Below, one piece after another: positions 8,902 to 16,330 of a DNA stretch of 64,000 nt; position 1 is the stretch's first letter, and each line of letters opens with the position of its first letter. The notes below the pieces were generated by a model. It was given only the letters and a program-made list of their open reading frames with translations, was not told where the DNA came from and made no database searches. Source of the DNA: Marinobacterium lutimaris (lineage in GTDB: Bacteria > Pseudomonadota > Gammaproteobacteria > Pseudomonadales > Balneatricaceae). Location: the NCBI RefSeq assembly GCF_900108065.1, contig NZ_FNVQ01000003.1:1-64000 (forward strand), given 5' to 3'. The position numbers and the translations under genes are program-made.

Positions 8902-9720
8902 ATGACAACGAATACCATCAAGCATGTGCTTTCGCCGCTGGCACAGCAGACTTTGCAGAATAACGACCTGACCCGCCCGGTGGCCAACATCCAGCCGATC
9001 AAGCTGCTGCCCTGGCTGCAGGTCGTAAAAATTGGCGGCCGACTCATCGACCGGGGTGCAGAGGCGATCCTGCCGCTTGTCGAGGAACTGCGTAAGCTGC
9101 TGCCCGAGCACCGGTTGCTGATTCTGACCGGGGCCGGCGTGCGTGCCCGCCATGTTTACAGCGTTGGCCTGGATCTGGGCCTGCCGGTGGGCTCGCTGGC
9201 GCCGCTGGCCGCCAGCGAGGCGGGACAGAACGGTCATATCCTGGCGGCAATGCTCTCTTCGGAAGGTGTCTCCTACGTTGAGCACCCCACCGTGGCAGAC
9301 CAGTTGGCAATCCACCTGCAGGCGGCACCTGCTGTCGTCGGCAGCGCCTTCCCGCCTTATCATCACCACGAGTTTCCGCACTCACGTATCCCGCGTCACC
9401 GCGGCGATACCGGTGCCTTCCTGCTGGCTGATGCGCTGGGTGCTGCGGGCCTCACTATCGTCGAGGATGTGGACGGGGTTTATGACTGCGATCCTAAAGG
9501 CGCCAACGGCAGCGAAGCCAAGCTGATCAAAGAAACCAGTGCAACGGCGCTGTACGAGTCCGATGGCTCCCTGCCGGTGGATCGAGACCTGGTTGACGTG
9601 ATGCGCAACGCCAGCAACCTGAAGCGGGTCCAGGTCGTCAACGGCCTGGTTCCGGGGCGTATCACCGCCGCCTTGCGCGGCGAACACGTGGGCACTCTGA
9701 TCCACTCAGGCAAAGCCTGA
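8902..9720 (+). CDS. mosA: Molybdenum storage protein, alpha subunit
   Basis: This 272-residue paralogue of mosB is the MoSto alpha chain: [59 protein letters not shown], a His-rich [19 protein letters not shown] loop and [20 protein letters not shown]. The histidine loop belongs to the polymolybdate-binding cavity in the A. vinelandii structure (family knowledge). It is co-transcribed with mosB. The only other visible molybdenum use in the window is the Mo/W-dependent formate dehydrogenase at 46-51 kb. Confidence 0.95.
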   Translation: MTTNTIKHVLSPLAQQTLQNNDLTRPVANIQPIKLLPWLQVVKIGGRLIDRGAEAILPLVEELRKLLPEHRLLILTGAGVRARHVYSVGLDLGLPVGSLAPLAASEAGQNGHILAAMLSSEGVSYVEHPTVADQLAIHLQAAPAVVGSAFPPYHHHEFPHSRIPRHRGDTGAFLLADALGAAGLTIVEDVDGVYDCDPKGANGSEAKLIKETSATALYESDGSLPVDRDLVDVMRNASNLKRVQVVNGLVPGRITAALRGEHVGTLIHSGKA

Positions 9721-9743
9721 TCGGAACTCCAAGCTTCCGTGCC

Positions 9744-9780
9744 CGGCGGTCATTTAGCCGCCGAGCCCGGGGCTTTTTCT
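9744..9780 (+). terminator. Terminator of the mosBA operon
   Basis: CGGCGG (9744-9749) pairs with CCGCCG (9758-9763). A GCCCGGGGC stretch and TTTTTCT follow, 24 bases past the mosA stop. Confidence 0.7.
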
Positions 9781-10002
9781 TGAATCCCACCCAACGACTC
9801 CCCGGAATCCCGCCACACCTCATTGCCGCCGCAGCGCTGTAAACAAAGCAGACTTCCTGAACCTATAATCCTGAGAGTTAAGCTAAAAGAGACAGCGGTT
9901 TAGCTGTAGACTCGCCAAGCGTCACAATGACCGTCACATGAGTAAGCCCTCACCGTCTCGCTTTAGCCTTATCGCCCCGGTCAACCATACAGGAAGCAGT
10001 TC

Positions 10003-11826
10003 ATGTCACGAGGCTCCCGCCGTCACCAGCACTCCCCATCCGCCAGCAGGGATCCGGCCGGACTGAACGAAGCCTGGGATGTGTTAAATACGATCTGGCC
10101 CTATCTGTGGGCGTTTCGTGCCCGCATGGGCATCGCCTTTGTGCTGTTGGTGCTGGCCAAGGTGGCCACGGTGACCATGCCCTGGGCGCTGAAACATATA
10201 GTCGACAGTCTCGATCGTACTCAGCACCAGATCATCGCCGTCCCGTTGTTGATGCTCGCGTTCTATGGATTGCTGCGATTCGGTTCGGTGTTTTTCAGCG
10301 AAGCTCGGGATGCCGTGTTCAGTCGTATCACCGAGCGTGCGATGCGGCGCATGGTGCTGCGGGTGTTCCGGCATCTGCATGCGCTGGAACTCGAGTTTCA
10401 CCTGTCGCGCCAGACCGGCGGTATCTCAAGAGATATAGATAGGGGCGGCAACGGCTTCGGCTTTTTAATGCGGATGCTGGTGTTCAATATTGTGCCGACG
10501 CTGATCGAGATAACGATGGTCGCCGGCATCCTGCTGATCAACTTCAGCGCCTGGTACGCACTGATCATCCTGGTCAGCGTCGGCATCTATATCTATTTCA
10601 CCATTACCACCACGGAATGGCGCAACCGGTTCGTGCGTGAGATGAACCAGCTCGACTCGGAAACCAACACCCGCGCCATCGACAGCCTGCTCAATTACGA
10701 GACGGTCAAATACTTCAATAACGAGCACTACGAGGCGGAGCGTTACGACGGCAACCTGGCCCGCTGGGAAAGCGCACGCCTGAAAACCCGCATGACGCTG
10801 ATGCTGCTGAACAGCGGCCAGGCGCTGATCATCGCCACCGGCATGGCCTTGATGCTCTGGCTGGCGGCCCAGGATGTGGTTAACAACGAGATGACACTGG
10901 GCTCACTGGTGATGATCAACGCCTATATTCTGCAGCTGTTCATGCCGCTGAACTTTCTCGGCATGGTGTACCGGGAAATACGCCGGGCGTTGACCGATAT
11001 CGAGAACATGTTCGGTCTGCTGAAAAAAGCGCCCAGCGTTAGTGACGAGCCCAATGCTCCAACGCTCAGAGTTACTGAAGGCGCCATAGAGTTCCGTAAC
11101 GTGAATTTTGCCTACCATGCGGAGCGCCCGATTCTTAAGAACCTTAGTTTCAAGGTTAACCCGGGGGAGAAAGTCGCTGTGGTCGGACCCAGCGGCGCCG
11201 GCAAATCCACCCTGGCACGATTGCTATTTCGCTTTTATGACCTGCAGAACGGCGAGATCCTGATCGATAACCAGCCGATCAACCGCGTCAGCCAGCTAAG
11301 CCTCAGACAGGCGATCGGCGTAGTGCCCCAGGACACTGTGCTGTTTAACGATACGATCTTCAGTAACGTGGCTTATGGCCGGCCTGAAGCCGCGCCTGAA
11401 GAGGTCAACACCGCTATCAGGATGGCTAACCTGGACCGGTTTATTGAGGCGCTGCCCGAGGGGCCCGATACAAGAGTGGGCGAGCGTGGCCTCAAGGTCT
11501 CCGGCGGGGAAAAGCAGCGTATTGCCATCGCCCGGGTGATCCTGAAGAAACCGCCTATCCTGCTGTTCGACGAAGCCACCTCTGCGCTGGACAGCGCCAC
11601 CGAAAAGGCGATTCTTTCATCCCTTAACAGCCTGGCGAAAAACCATACCAGCCTGGTGATAGCCCACCGGCTTTCGACCATCATCGATGCCGATCAGATT
11701 CTGGTAATGGATAGCGGAGAGATCATCGAACGCGGTACTCATCAGCAGCTGCTGACCATGAACGGACGCTATGCCGAGATGTGGCGGTTGCAGCAGGATA
11801 ACGCTGAGGAATCGGCGCACAGCTAA
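10003..11826 (+). CDS. ATM1/HMT1-type ABC exporter (fused membrane and ATPase domains)
   Basis: The 607-residue half transporter has about six membrane helices (about 35-330) followed by an ATPase domain with Walker A GPSGAGKST (about 394-402), signature VSGGEKQRIAIAR (about 499-511) and Walker B LLFDEATSALD (about 523-533), then the switch His in AHRLSTI. The membrane-domain motifs (SRQTGGISRDIDRG and SLLNYETVKYFNNE) are those of the ATM1 family, which exports glutathione-linked sulfur or metal species across the inner membrane. The ATG is preceded by AGGA. It is transcribed alone, in the same direction as mosBA but after their terminator. Confidence 0.93.
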   Translation: MSRGSRRHQHSPSASRDPAGLNEAWDVLNTIWPYLWAFRARMGIAFVLLVLAKVATVTMPWALKHIVDSLDRTQHQIIAVPLLMLAFYGLLRFGSVFFSEARDAVFSRITERAMRRMVLRVFRHLHALELEFHLSRQTGGISRDIDRGGNGFGFLMRMLVFNIVPTLIEITMVAGILLINFSAWYALIILVSVGIYIYFTITTTEWRNRFVREMNQLDSETNTRAIDSLLNYETVKYFNNEHYEAERYDGNLARWESARLKTRMTLMLLNSGQALIIATGMALMLWLAAQDVVNNEMTLGSLVMINAYILQLFMPLNFLGMVYREIRRALTDIENMFGLLKKAPSVSDEPNAPTLRVTEGAIEFRNVNFAYHAERPILKNLSFKVNPGEKVAVVGPSGAGKSTLARLLFRFYDLQNGEILIDNQPINRVSQLSLRQAIGVVPQDTVLFNDTIFSNVAYGRPEAAPEEVNTAIRMANLDRFIEALPEGPDTRVGERGLKVSGGEKQRIAIARVILKKPPILLFDEATSALDSATEKAILSSLNSLAKNHTSLVIAHRLSTIIDADQILVMDSGEIIERGTHQQLLTMNGRYAEMWRLQQDNAEESAHS

Positions 11827-12008
11827 TGGCATGTTTTCATCCGGTTCCCGCAGAAAGTGCCATGACTCAGCGCCTGCAGGTTCAGATGTGAGATTTAACA
11901 GCTATCACTAACCAAACGCGGTTATCTAAAGCAGTTTCAGTGGATGTGAAAAGCAATTGTGTAAGATGGGGGTAAGGCTGGGTAAAGCGGAACTTATGGG
12001 GGTAGGCC

Positions 12009-12038
12009 CTGCGGTTATTATTATTGTTACCACCGCAG
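12009..12038 (-). terminator. Possible hairpin downstream of the small minus-strand gene
   Basis: CTGCGGT (12009-12015) is complementary to ACCGCAG (12032-12038), with a 16-base loop. It lies 58 bases past the stop of the gene at 12096-12290. No T-run follows, so its role as a terminator is doubtful. Confidence 0.35.
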
Positions 12039-12095
12039 AAGATGTTGGGGAAAATCTCTTTTCAAAGGCCTCATGCATTAAAGCTTGGGGGTCGA

Positions 12096-12290
12096 TCAGC
12101 TCTCGGTTCCCCAGGTGCTTAGCCAGGTTTCAACCTCTTTGGCCGCGGTCAGCTCCAGATCTGCCGACCGATTGTTCAGCACCGAAGTCAGGCTCGAACT
12201 GCCTGCCTGTACCGCGCCCTCAGCCTGCTGCTCAGCGTTCACGCTCTGTGATTCTTCCCGGCTCTCGGGAAATTGAAAAAGTGCGCCCAT
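12096..12290 (-). CDS. Small hypothetical protein (64 aa)
   Basis: I do not recognise this protein. The case for a real gene is its strong ribosome site (AGGAGGAAAC ten bases before the ATG) and its position as the only sensible frame in an otherwise empty gap. The product is acidic and hydrophilic, with a Glu/Gln-rich middle, no signal peptide and no membrane segment; it ends VETWLSTWGTES. It is unlinked to any operon, facing the ATM1 gene. Confidence 0.55.
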   Translation of the reverse strand: MGALFQFPESREESQSVNAEQQAEGAVQAGSSSLTSVLNNRSADLELTAAKEVETWLSTWGTES

Positions 12291-12666
12291 AGTTAAGTTT
12301 CCTCCTGGTTATAGAGTGCGCAATTAGACCATATAAGTAGAAAACAATACATATTTGCATCGCAATTAGCCGTCTGATTTTTAACCTGTGTCAATAAACC
12401 TTTGGTCGCTTCCCCTACAGACCGACACCCGCCCACCCGCCGGATTCGTCGTCGCTTAATCCAAGCAATGCGCAGCCGTTGCCAAGCGTTCAAGCCCTGA
12501 TTCTTCCTGCTATGGCGACATATTCGCGCCTTAAGATATTGAGAAGCCGAAGAGAAAAAAGTTACCGGGCGGCATGCGCAACACTCATGTCGGAACGCTA
12601 AGCCATAGCTGCTGCCCCGGCTTTCAAATTTAGCGCTCAGCAAAGGAGGTAAGGCTTGAACGAAAG

Positions 12667-12682
12667 GATACACTTATGTATG
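12667..12682. promoter_or_regulatory. Operator candidate, ATACA-N4-TGTAT family, site 1
   Basis: GATACACTTATGTATG contains ATACA and TGTAT separated by CTTA. The same palindrome with the same 4-base spacer occurs at 24464-24479 and 36285-36300. It abuts the second palindrome at 12683 and lies just upstream of the likely promoter of the dctPQM operon. Confidence 0.6.
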
Positions 12683-12700
12683 TTGTTTGATGTCAAACAA
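12683..12700. promoter_or_regulatory. Perfect palindrome TTGTTTGA-TG-TCAAACAA
   Basis: Two 8-bp arms are perfectly complementary around a 2-base spacer, a size typical of MarR-family operators. The operon downstream encodes a MarR protein (15830-16330), so this is a good candidate for its own binding site. It was not seen elsewhere in the window. Confidence 0.6.
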
Positions 12701-12732
12701 GTTAATCCAATAAATATAAAAAGGATGACGTC

Positions 12733-12816
12733 ATGACCCTAGAACACCCTGCCTCGCCACTGATGCATCTCACTACCTGCAGATGCGGCTACCCGCTTAG
12801 ATCTGCCCTCAGCTAA
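12733..12816 (+). CDS. Possible leader peptide (27 aa)
   Basis: An ATG follows AAGGA with seven bases of spacing and opens a 27-codon frame ending in TAA, 73 bases before dctP. The peptide contains two Cys and no family signature. It could be a translated leader or chance; only the ribosome site and position support it. Confidence 0.25.
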   Translation: MTLEHPASPLMHLTTCRCGYPLRSALS

Positions 12817-12889
12817 CCGATTAACTGAAGCTGCTCCAACGTACTGCTATATAAAAATAATGTGCCTCCAGGGCACCACGGAGTCTTTC

Positions 12890-13897
12890 ATGCTGAAGAA
12901 AACCGCGCTCGCGCTTGCGTTGAATCTATCCATCGCCGCCATGGCGCAGGCTGAAACCCTGCGTTTATCCCACTGGGTACCTGCGACCCACCCGGTTCAG
13001 GTCACAGGCATTGAACCCTGGGCGAAGTCGATCGAAGAAGCGTCCGGTGGCGATCTTTCCATTCAGATCTTCCCGGCCCAGCAGATTGGCTCTGCGCCGG
13101 ATCACTACGACATGGTGCGCGATGGCATTGTCGATATCAGCTGGACCAACCCTGGCTACAACGCCGGGCGCTTTCCGATCTACAGCCTGATTGAGATCCC
13201 CTTCCATATCTCCGGTGGAGCAGCCGGCGCCAAGGCGATCCATAGCTGGTACCAGGACTATGCCAAAAAAGAGATGAGTGACGTCTTCTTCTGCGCGGTA
13301 AACAGCCATGAGACCGGCGCCCTGCATTCGAAGAAGAAAATTACCCAACCCTCAGAACTGAGTGGGCTTAACATCCGCCCTGCACATGCCACCATGGCCC
13401 GCTTCGTCAGCAACCTGGGGGCTGCCCCTGTGCAGGTTCCGGCCCCTGAAGCCCGTGAAGCCATCGCCCGCGGTATAGCCGATGCGATCACCTTCCCCTG
13501 GGGTTCTATTTACGACTTCGGTATCGACAAGGAAGTGAAATATCACATGGACCTACCCATGTATGTTTCCGCCCAGGTACTGCTGTTCAACAAGGACAGC
13601 CTCAACGGCCTGAGCGAGCAGAATCGCCAGGTGATCTACGATCACTGCACACCGGACTGGTCACAGAAGATGTCTCAGGGATGGGTTGACGATGACCGTG
13701 CGGCCCGCGAGCAGATGATTGCAGATGAAGGCCACACCGTCACACGCCCCTCCGAAGAGGAGGAAGCCCTGTGGCGTGAAGCAGCAATACCAAGTCTGGA
13801 TAAATGGAAGTCCGATGTCGCCGCGAGCGGTATCGATGCGGACAAAACCTACGAGGACTACCTCCAGTCGCTGCAAGAGAACAACGCAGACTACTAA
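12890..13897 (+). CDS. dctP: TRAP transporter 1, periplasmic solute-binding protein
   Basis: The 335-residue DctP-family protein begins with a signal peptide (MLKKTALALALNLSIAAMAQA). A TRAP solute-binding fold follows: LRLSHWVPATHP at the mature N-terminus, the DGIVDISWTNPGYNAGRFP loop and the conserved substrate Arg region SGLNIRPAHATM. The ATG at 12890 is preferred (CGGAG upstream, signal peptide directly after) over an in-frame ATG at 12860. It is first in an operon with dctQ, dctM, a MarR regulator, an acyl-CoA ligase and a GST. A carboxylate, perhaps an aromatic or arylalkyl acid that is then CoA-activated, is the likely substrate (inference from the ligase). Confidence 0.93.
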   Translation: MLKKTALALALNLSIAAMAQAETLRLSHWVPATHPVQVTGIEPWAKSIEEASGGDLSIQIFPAQQIGSAPDHYDMVRDGIVDISWTNPGYNAGRFPIYSLIEIPFHISGGAAGAKAIHSWYQDYAKKEMSDVFFCAVNSHETGALHSKKKITQPSELSGLNIRPAHATMARFVSNLGAAPVQVPAPEAREAIARGIADAITFPWGSIYDFGIDKEVKYHMDLPMYVSAQVLLFNKDSLNGLSEQNRQVIYDHCTPDWSQKMSQGWVDDDRAAREQMIADEGHTVTRPSEEEEALWREAAIPSLDKWKSDVAASGIDADKTYEDYLQSLQENNADY

Positions 13898-14014
13898 CTC
13901 TCAAGTACCCCCAGATACCTGTCAGGCCATACGACAGATAAACCAACAGTTAATCCAACAGGCAATCCAGCGGGCAGAGGCATTCCAGCCTCTGCCCCTG
14001 TCTGAGGATCTTTT

Positions 14015-14548
14015 ATGAACAAGTTATTTGATAAAACCATTTCCGCCATCGAGGTGGTCGCGGCCATCCTGTTTGGTGCGGTGACGCTGCTCATCGTGCT
14101 TTCAGCCATCGGTCGCTACGGCTTTGCCACACCGATTCCGGACTCATTCGACCTCAGCCGCCTAGTGCTGGGTGTTGCCATCGTCTGGGGCTTCGCCAGC
14201 CTCGGATTTCGCGACAGCCACATCAAGGTCAGTATCACCTCCCATATCTTCAGCAAGCCAGTCACCCGCTGGATCGAGGTCTTTGCCTGGACGCTGCTGC
14301 TGATTTTTACCTCTGTGCTCGCCTGGAAAATGTTCGGCAAGTTCCTCAGCACCCACGCCAGCGGAGAAACTACCTTCGATCTGCGCATCCCGCTCTGGCC
14401 TTTTGTATTTGCGATCTGGCTCGGCCTGGTTGGCGCGATCATCACCACGCTCTATCGCATCATCCAGATCATGACCCGCAGTGACTTCTGCATTATCGAA
14501 AACTCAATCACCGGCAGCCGGGACGACGAGGTGCAAAATGACGTCTGA
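14015..14548 (+). CDS. dctQ: TRAP transporter 1, small membrane subunit
   Basis: The 177-residue protein has four hydrophobic helices and the DctQ features RYGFATPIPDSFDLSRLVLG and a Gly-His-like RDSHIKVSI motif after helix 2. DctQ links the binding protein to the large permease subunit in the inner membrane. GAGGATC precedes the ATG. Its last 11 bases overlap dctM, which suggests translational coupling. Confidence 0.92.
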   Translation: MNKLFDKTISAIEVVAAILFGAVTLLIVLSAIGRYGFATPIPDSFDLSRLVLGVAIVWGFASLGFRDSHIKVSITSHIFSKPVTRWIEVFAWTLLLIFTSVLAWKMFGKFLSTHASGETTFDLRIPLWPFVFAIWLGLVGAIITTLYRIIQIMTRSDFCIIENSITGSRDDEVQNDV

Positions 14549-15830
14549 AGTGATTGCGATCAGCGGCTTTATCGCACTTTTTACGATGATGTTCTTCCGC
14601 GTTCCCATCGGCGTGGCCATGGGTATCGTAGGCGTCTGCGGTTTTGGCGCGGTGGTCGGCGTCAAACCGGCCATGAACCTTCTCTCACAGTCTCCACTGC
14701 GCACCATTACCGACTTCAACCTGACACTGATCCCCTTCTTTATTTTGATGGGGGTCCTCGCCACCAACTCAGGCATGTCCCGTGAACTGTTTCGCGCCGG
14801 CAACGCCTGGTTTGGCTGGATGAAGGGCGGACTCGGCCTGGCCAGCGTTGGCGCCTGCGGCGGGTTTGCGGCGATCTGCGGCTCCTCCGTCGCCACCGCG
14901 GCCACCATGACCAAGATCGCCTACCCGGAAATGAAAAAAGCTAACTACAGCGACGAGGTCGCCACCGGCGTTATCGCAGCCGGTGGCACCCTGGGCATAC
15001 TGATCCCGCCGTCGGTGGTATTGGCTGTTTACGGCTTTATCACCGAGCAGGATGTGGGCGTACTGTTTATCGCAGGCCTGGTTCCGGGCCTGCTGGCCGT
15101 ACTGCTTTATATGCTGGCGGTGCGCTTCTGGTATGGCCGCAGCCTGCCGGAAGGCAAAGCTTTTAGCTGGAAAGAGGGCTTTGCCTCGCTGAAAGGCGTC
15201 TGGGCCGTACTGCTGCTTTTTGTATGTGTGATCCTCGCGATCTATCTTGGCGTGGTAACCGCCACCGAAGCCGCCGCCACCGGTGCGTTTCTGACGGCGG
15301 TAATTGGCATTGCCCGCCGACGCATTAACCGCCGCTCCCTGCTGAACAGCCTGATTGAAGCCCTGCGCACGTCGGTGGCTATCTACACAATACTGATCGG
15401 CGCGATCCTGTTTGGCTACTTCCTGGCGATCACCCAGGTGCCGCAGGAGGTTGCCTCATCGCTGCTGGACCTGGGGCTCGGCCGCTTCGGCACGCTGCTG
15501 CTGATTCTGCTTTTGTTCCTGATCATGGGCTGCTTCCTGGACGCCATGGCGATGATCATTTTGATGGTGCCTATTGTCTTCCCGATCATTCAGCAACTGG
15601 GCTTCGATCCTATCTGGTTCGGCATCGTGGTTGTGATGACCGTGGAACTGGGGCTGATCACGCCACCGGTGGGGATGAACGTGTTCATCATCGACAACCT
15701 CACCAAGAACGTAAAAATTACCACCATCTTCAAAGGCGTGCTGCCGTTCGTACTGGTCGATGTGCTGCGCCTGGCGCTGATCGTGGCCTTTCCCGCTATC
15801 GTCCTCTTTCTGCCGGAGACCATGTCCTGA
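14538..15830 (+). CDS. dctM: TRAP transporter 1, large permease subunit
   Basis: The 430-residue protein has about twelve membrane helices and the DctM motifs FFRVPIGVAMGIVG, GACGGFAAICGSSVATAATM, AAGGTLGILIPPSVVL and TPPVGMNVFI. It forms the sodium-coupled translocation channel. The ATG at 14538 lies inside the end of dctQ, with GAGGTG five bases upstream. The stop overlaps the MarR start (TGATG). Confidence 0.93.
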   Translation: MTSEVIAISGFIALFTMMFFRVPIGVAMGIVGVCGFGAVVGVKPAMNLLSQSPLRTITDFNLTLIPFFILMGVLATNSGMSRELFRAGNAWFGWMKGGLGLASVGACGGFAAICGSSVATAATMTKIAYPEMKKANYSDEVATGVIAAGGTLGILIPPSVVLAVYGFITEQDVGVLFIAGLVPGLLAVLLYMLAVRFWYGRSLPEGKAFSWKEGFASLKGVWAVLLLFVCVILAIYLGVVTATEAAATGAFLTAVIGIARRRINRRSLLNSLIEALRTSVAIYTILIGAILFGYFLAITQVPQEVASSLLDLGLGRFGTLLLILLLFLIMGCFLDAMAMIILMVPIVFPIIQQLGFDPIWFGIVVVMTVELGLITPPVGMNVFIIDNLTKNVKITTIFKGVLPFVLVDVLRLALIVAFPAIVLFLPETMS

Positions 15831-16330
15831 TGGCTAAAACTGACACCAACGACAAGCTCTACGGCGAACGCCTGGACCCTTATGGCCCAAAGCGTCTGCA
15901 TGATCTTGTCTCTTACCGGATCCGTCTGCTGCAGATCGCGGCGTTTAAATCCTTTGAGGGCGTGACCACCGGCTATGGCTCCATCCCTCGCTACTACGGC
16001 CTTTTGGAATTGCTGAGCAACAACCCCGGCGTCACTCACAACCGGCTCGCCGAGGCGGTGTATCTCGACAAATCCAGCCTGGTTTCGATTCTGGATATGC
16101 TGCAGAAGGAGGGCGTGATCAAACGCGAGCCCAGCGACACCGACCGCCGCGTCAAAAATCTGTTTATCACCCCAAAGGGGGCTGAGCTTCTTAACGATCT
16201 GAACCGCCATGTGACCGAGCACGAGTCGATGCTGATGGCCGGATTCAGTGATGAGGAGCGCAGCACCCTGGTAAACATGCTCGACAAAATCGATAACAAC
16301 ATCCGCAACAGTTGGGAGGAGCAGAAATGA
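15830..16330 (+). CDS. MarR-family transcriptional regulator
   Basis: The 166-residue protein has a winged helix-turn-helix core (about 55-120: HNRLAEAVYLDKSSLVSILD and the wing DTDRRVKNLFITPKG, Asp and Arg conserved) between dimerisation helices. MarR repressors in aromatic-acid operons commonly respond to the aryl-CoA thioester. Here the gene sits directly before an acyl-CoA ligase, which fits that model (inference). Its start overlaps the dctM stop and its end overlaps the ligase start. The palindrome at 12683-12700 is the best candidate for its operator. Confidence 0.9.
   Translation: MAKTDTNDKLYGERLDPYGPKRLHDLVSYRIRLLQIAAFKSFEGVTTGYGSIPRYYGLLELLSNNPGVTHNRLAEAVYLDKSSLVSILDMLQKEGVIKREPSDTDRRVKNLFITPKGAELLNDLNRHVTEHESMLMAGFSDEERSTLVNMLDKIDNNIRNSWEEQK

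Larger units (their letters stand above)
12291..12889. other. Regulatory region upstream of TRAP operon 1
   Basis: About 600 bases between divergent genes. The left part (12300-12660) has no supported gene. The right part holds two adjacent perfect palindromes (12667-12682 and 12683-12700), an AT-rich stretch suited to a promoter (TTGATG, 18 bases, TAAATA from 12687 to about 12716), and a 27-codon open frame with a ribosome site (12733-12816) before dctP. Confidence 0.5.

Noticed and set aside
12293-12673. A 126-codon minus-strand frame
   Set aside because: It has no ribosome site, a Cys/Arg-rich composition typical of non-coding DNA, and starts inside the operator region of TRAP operon 1.
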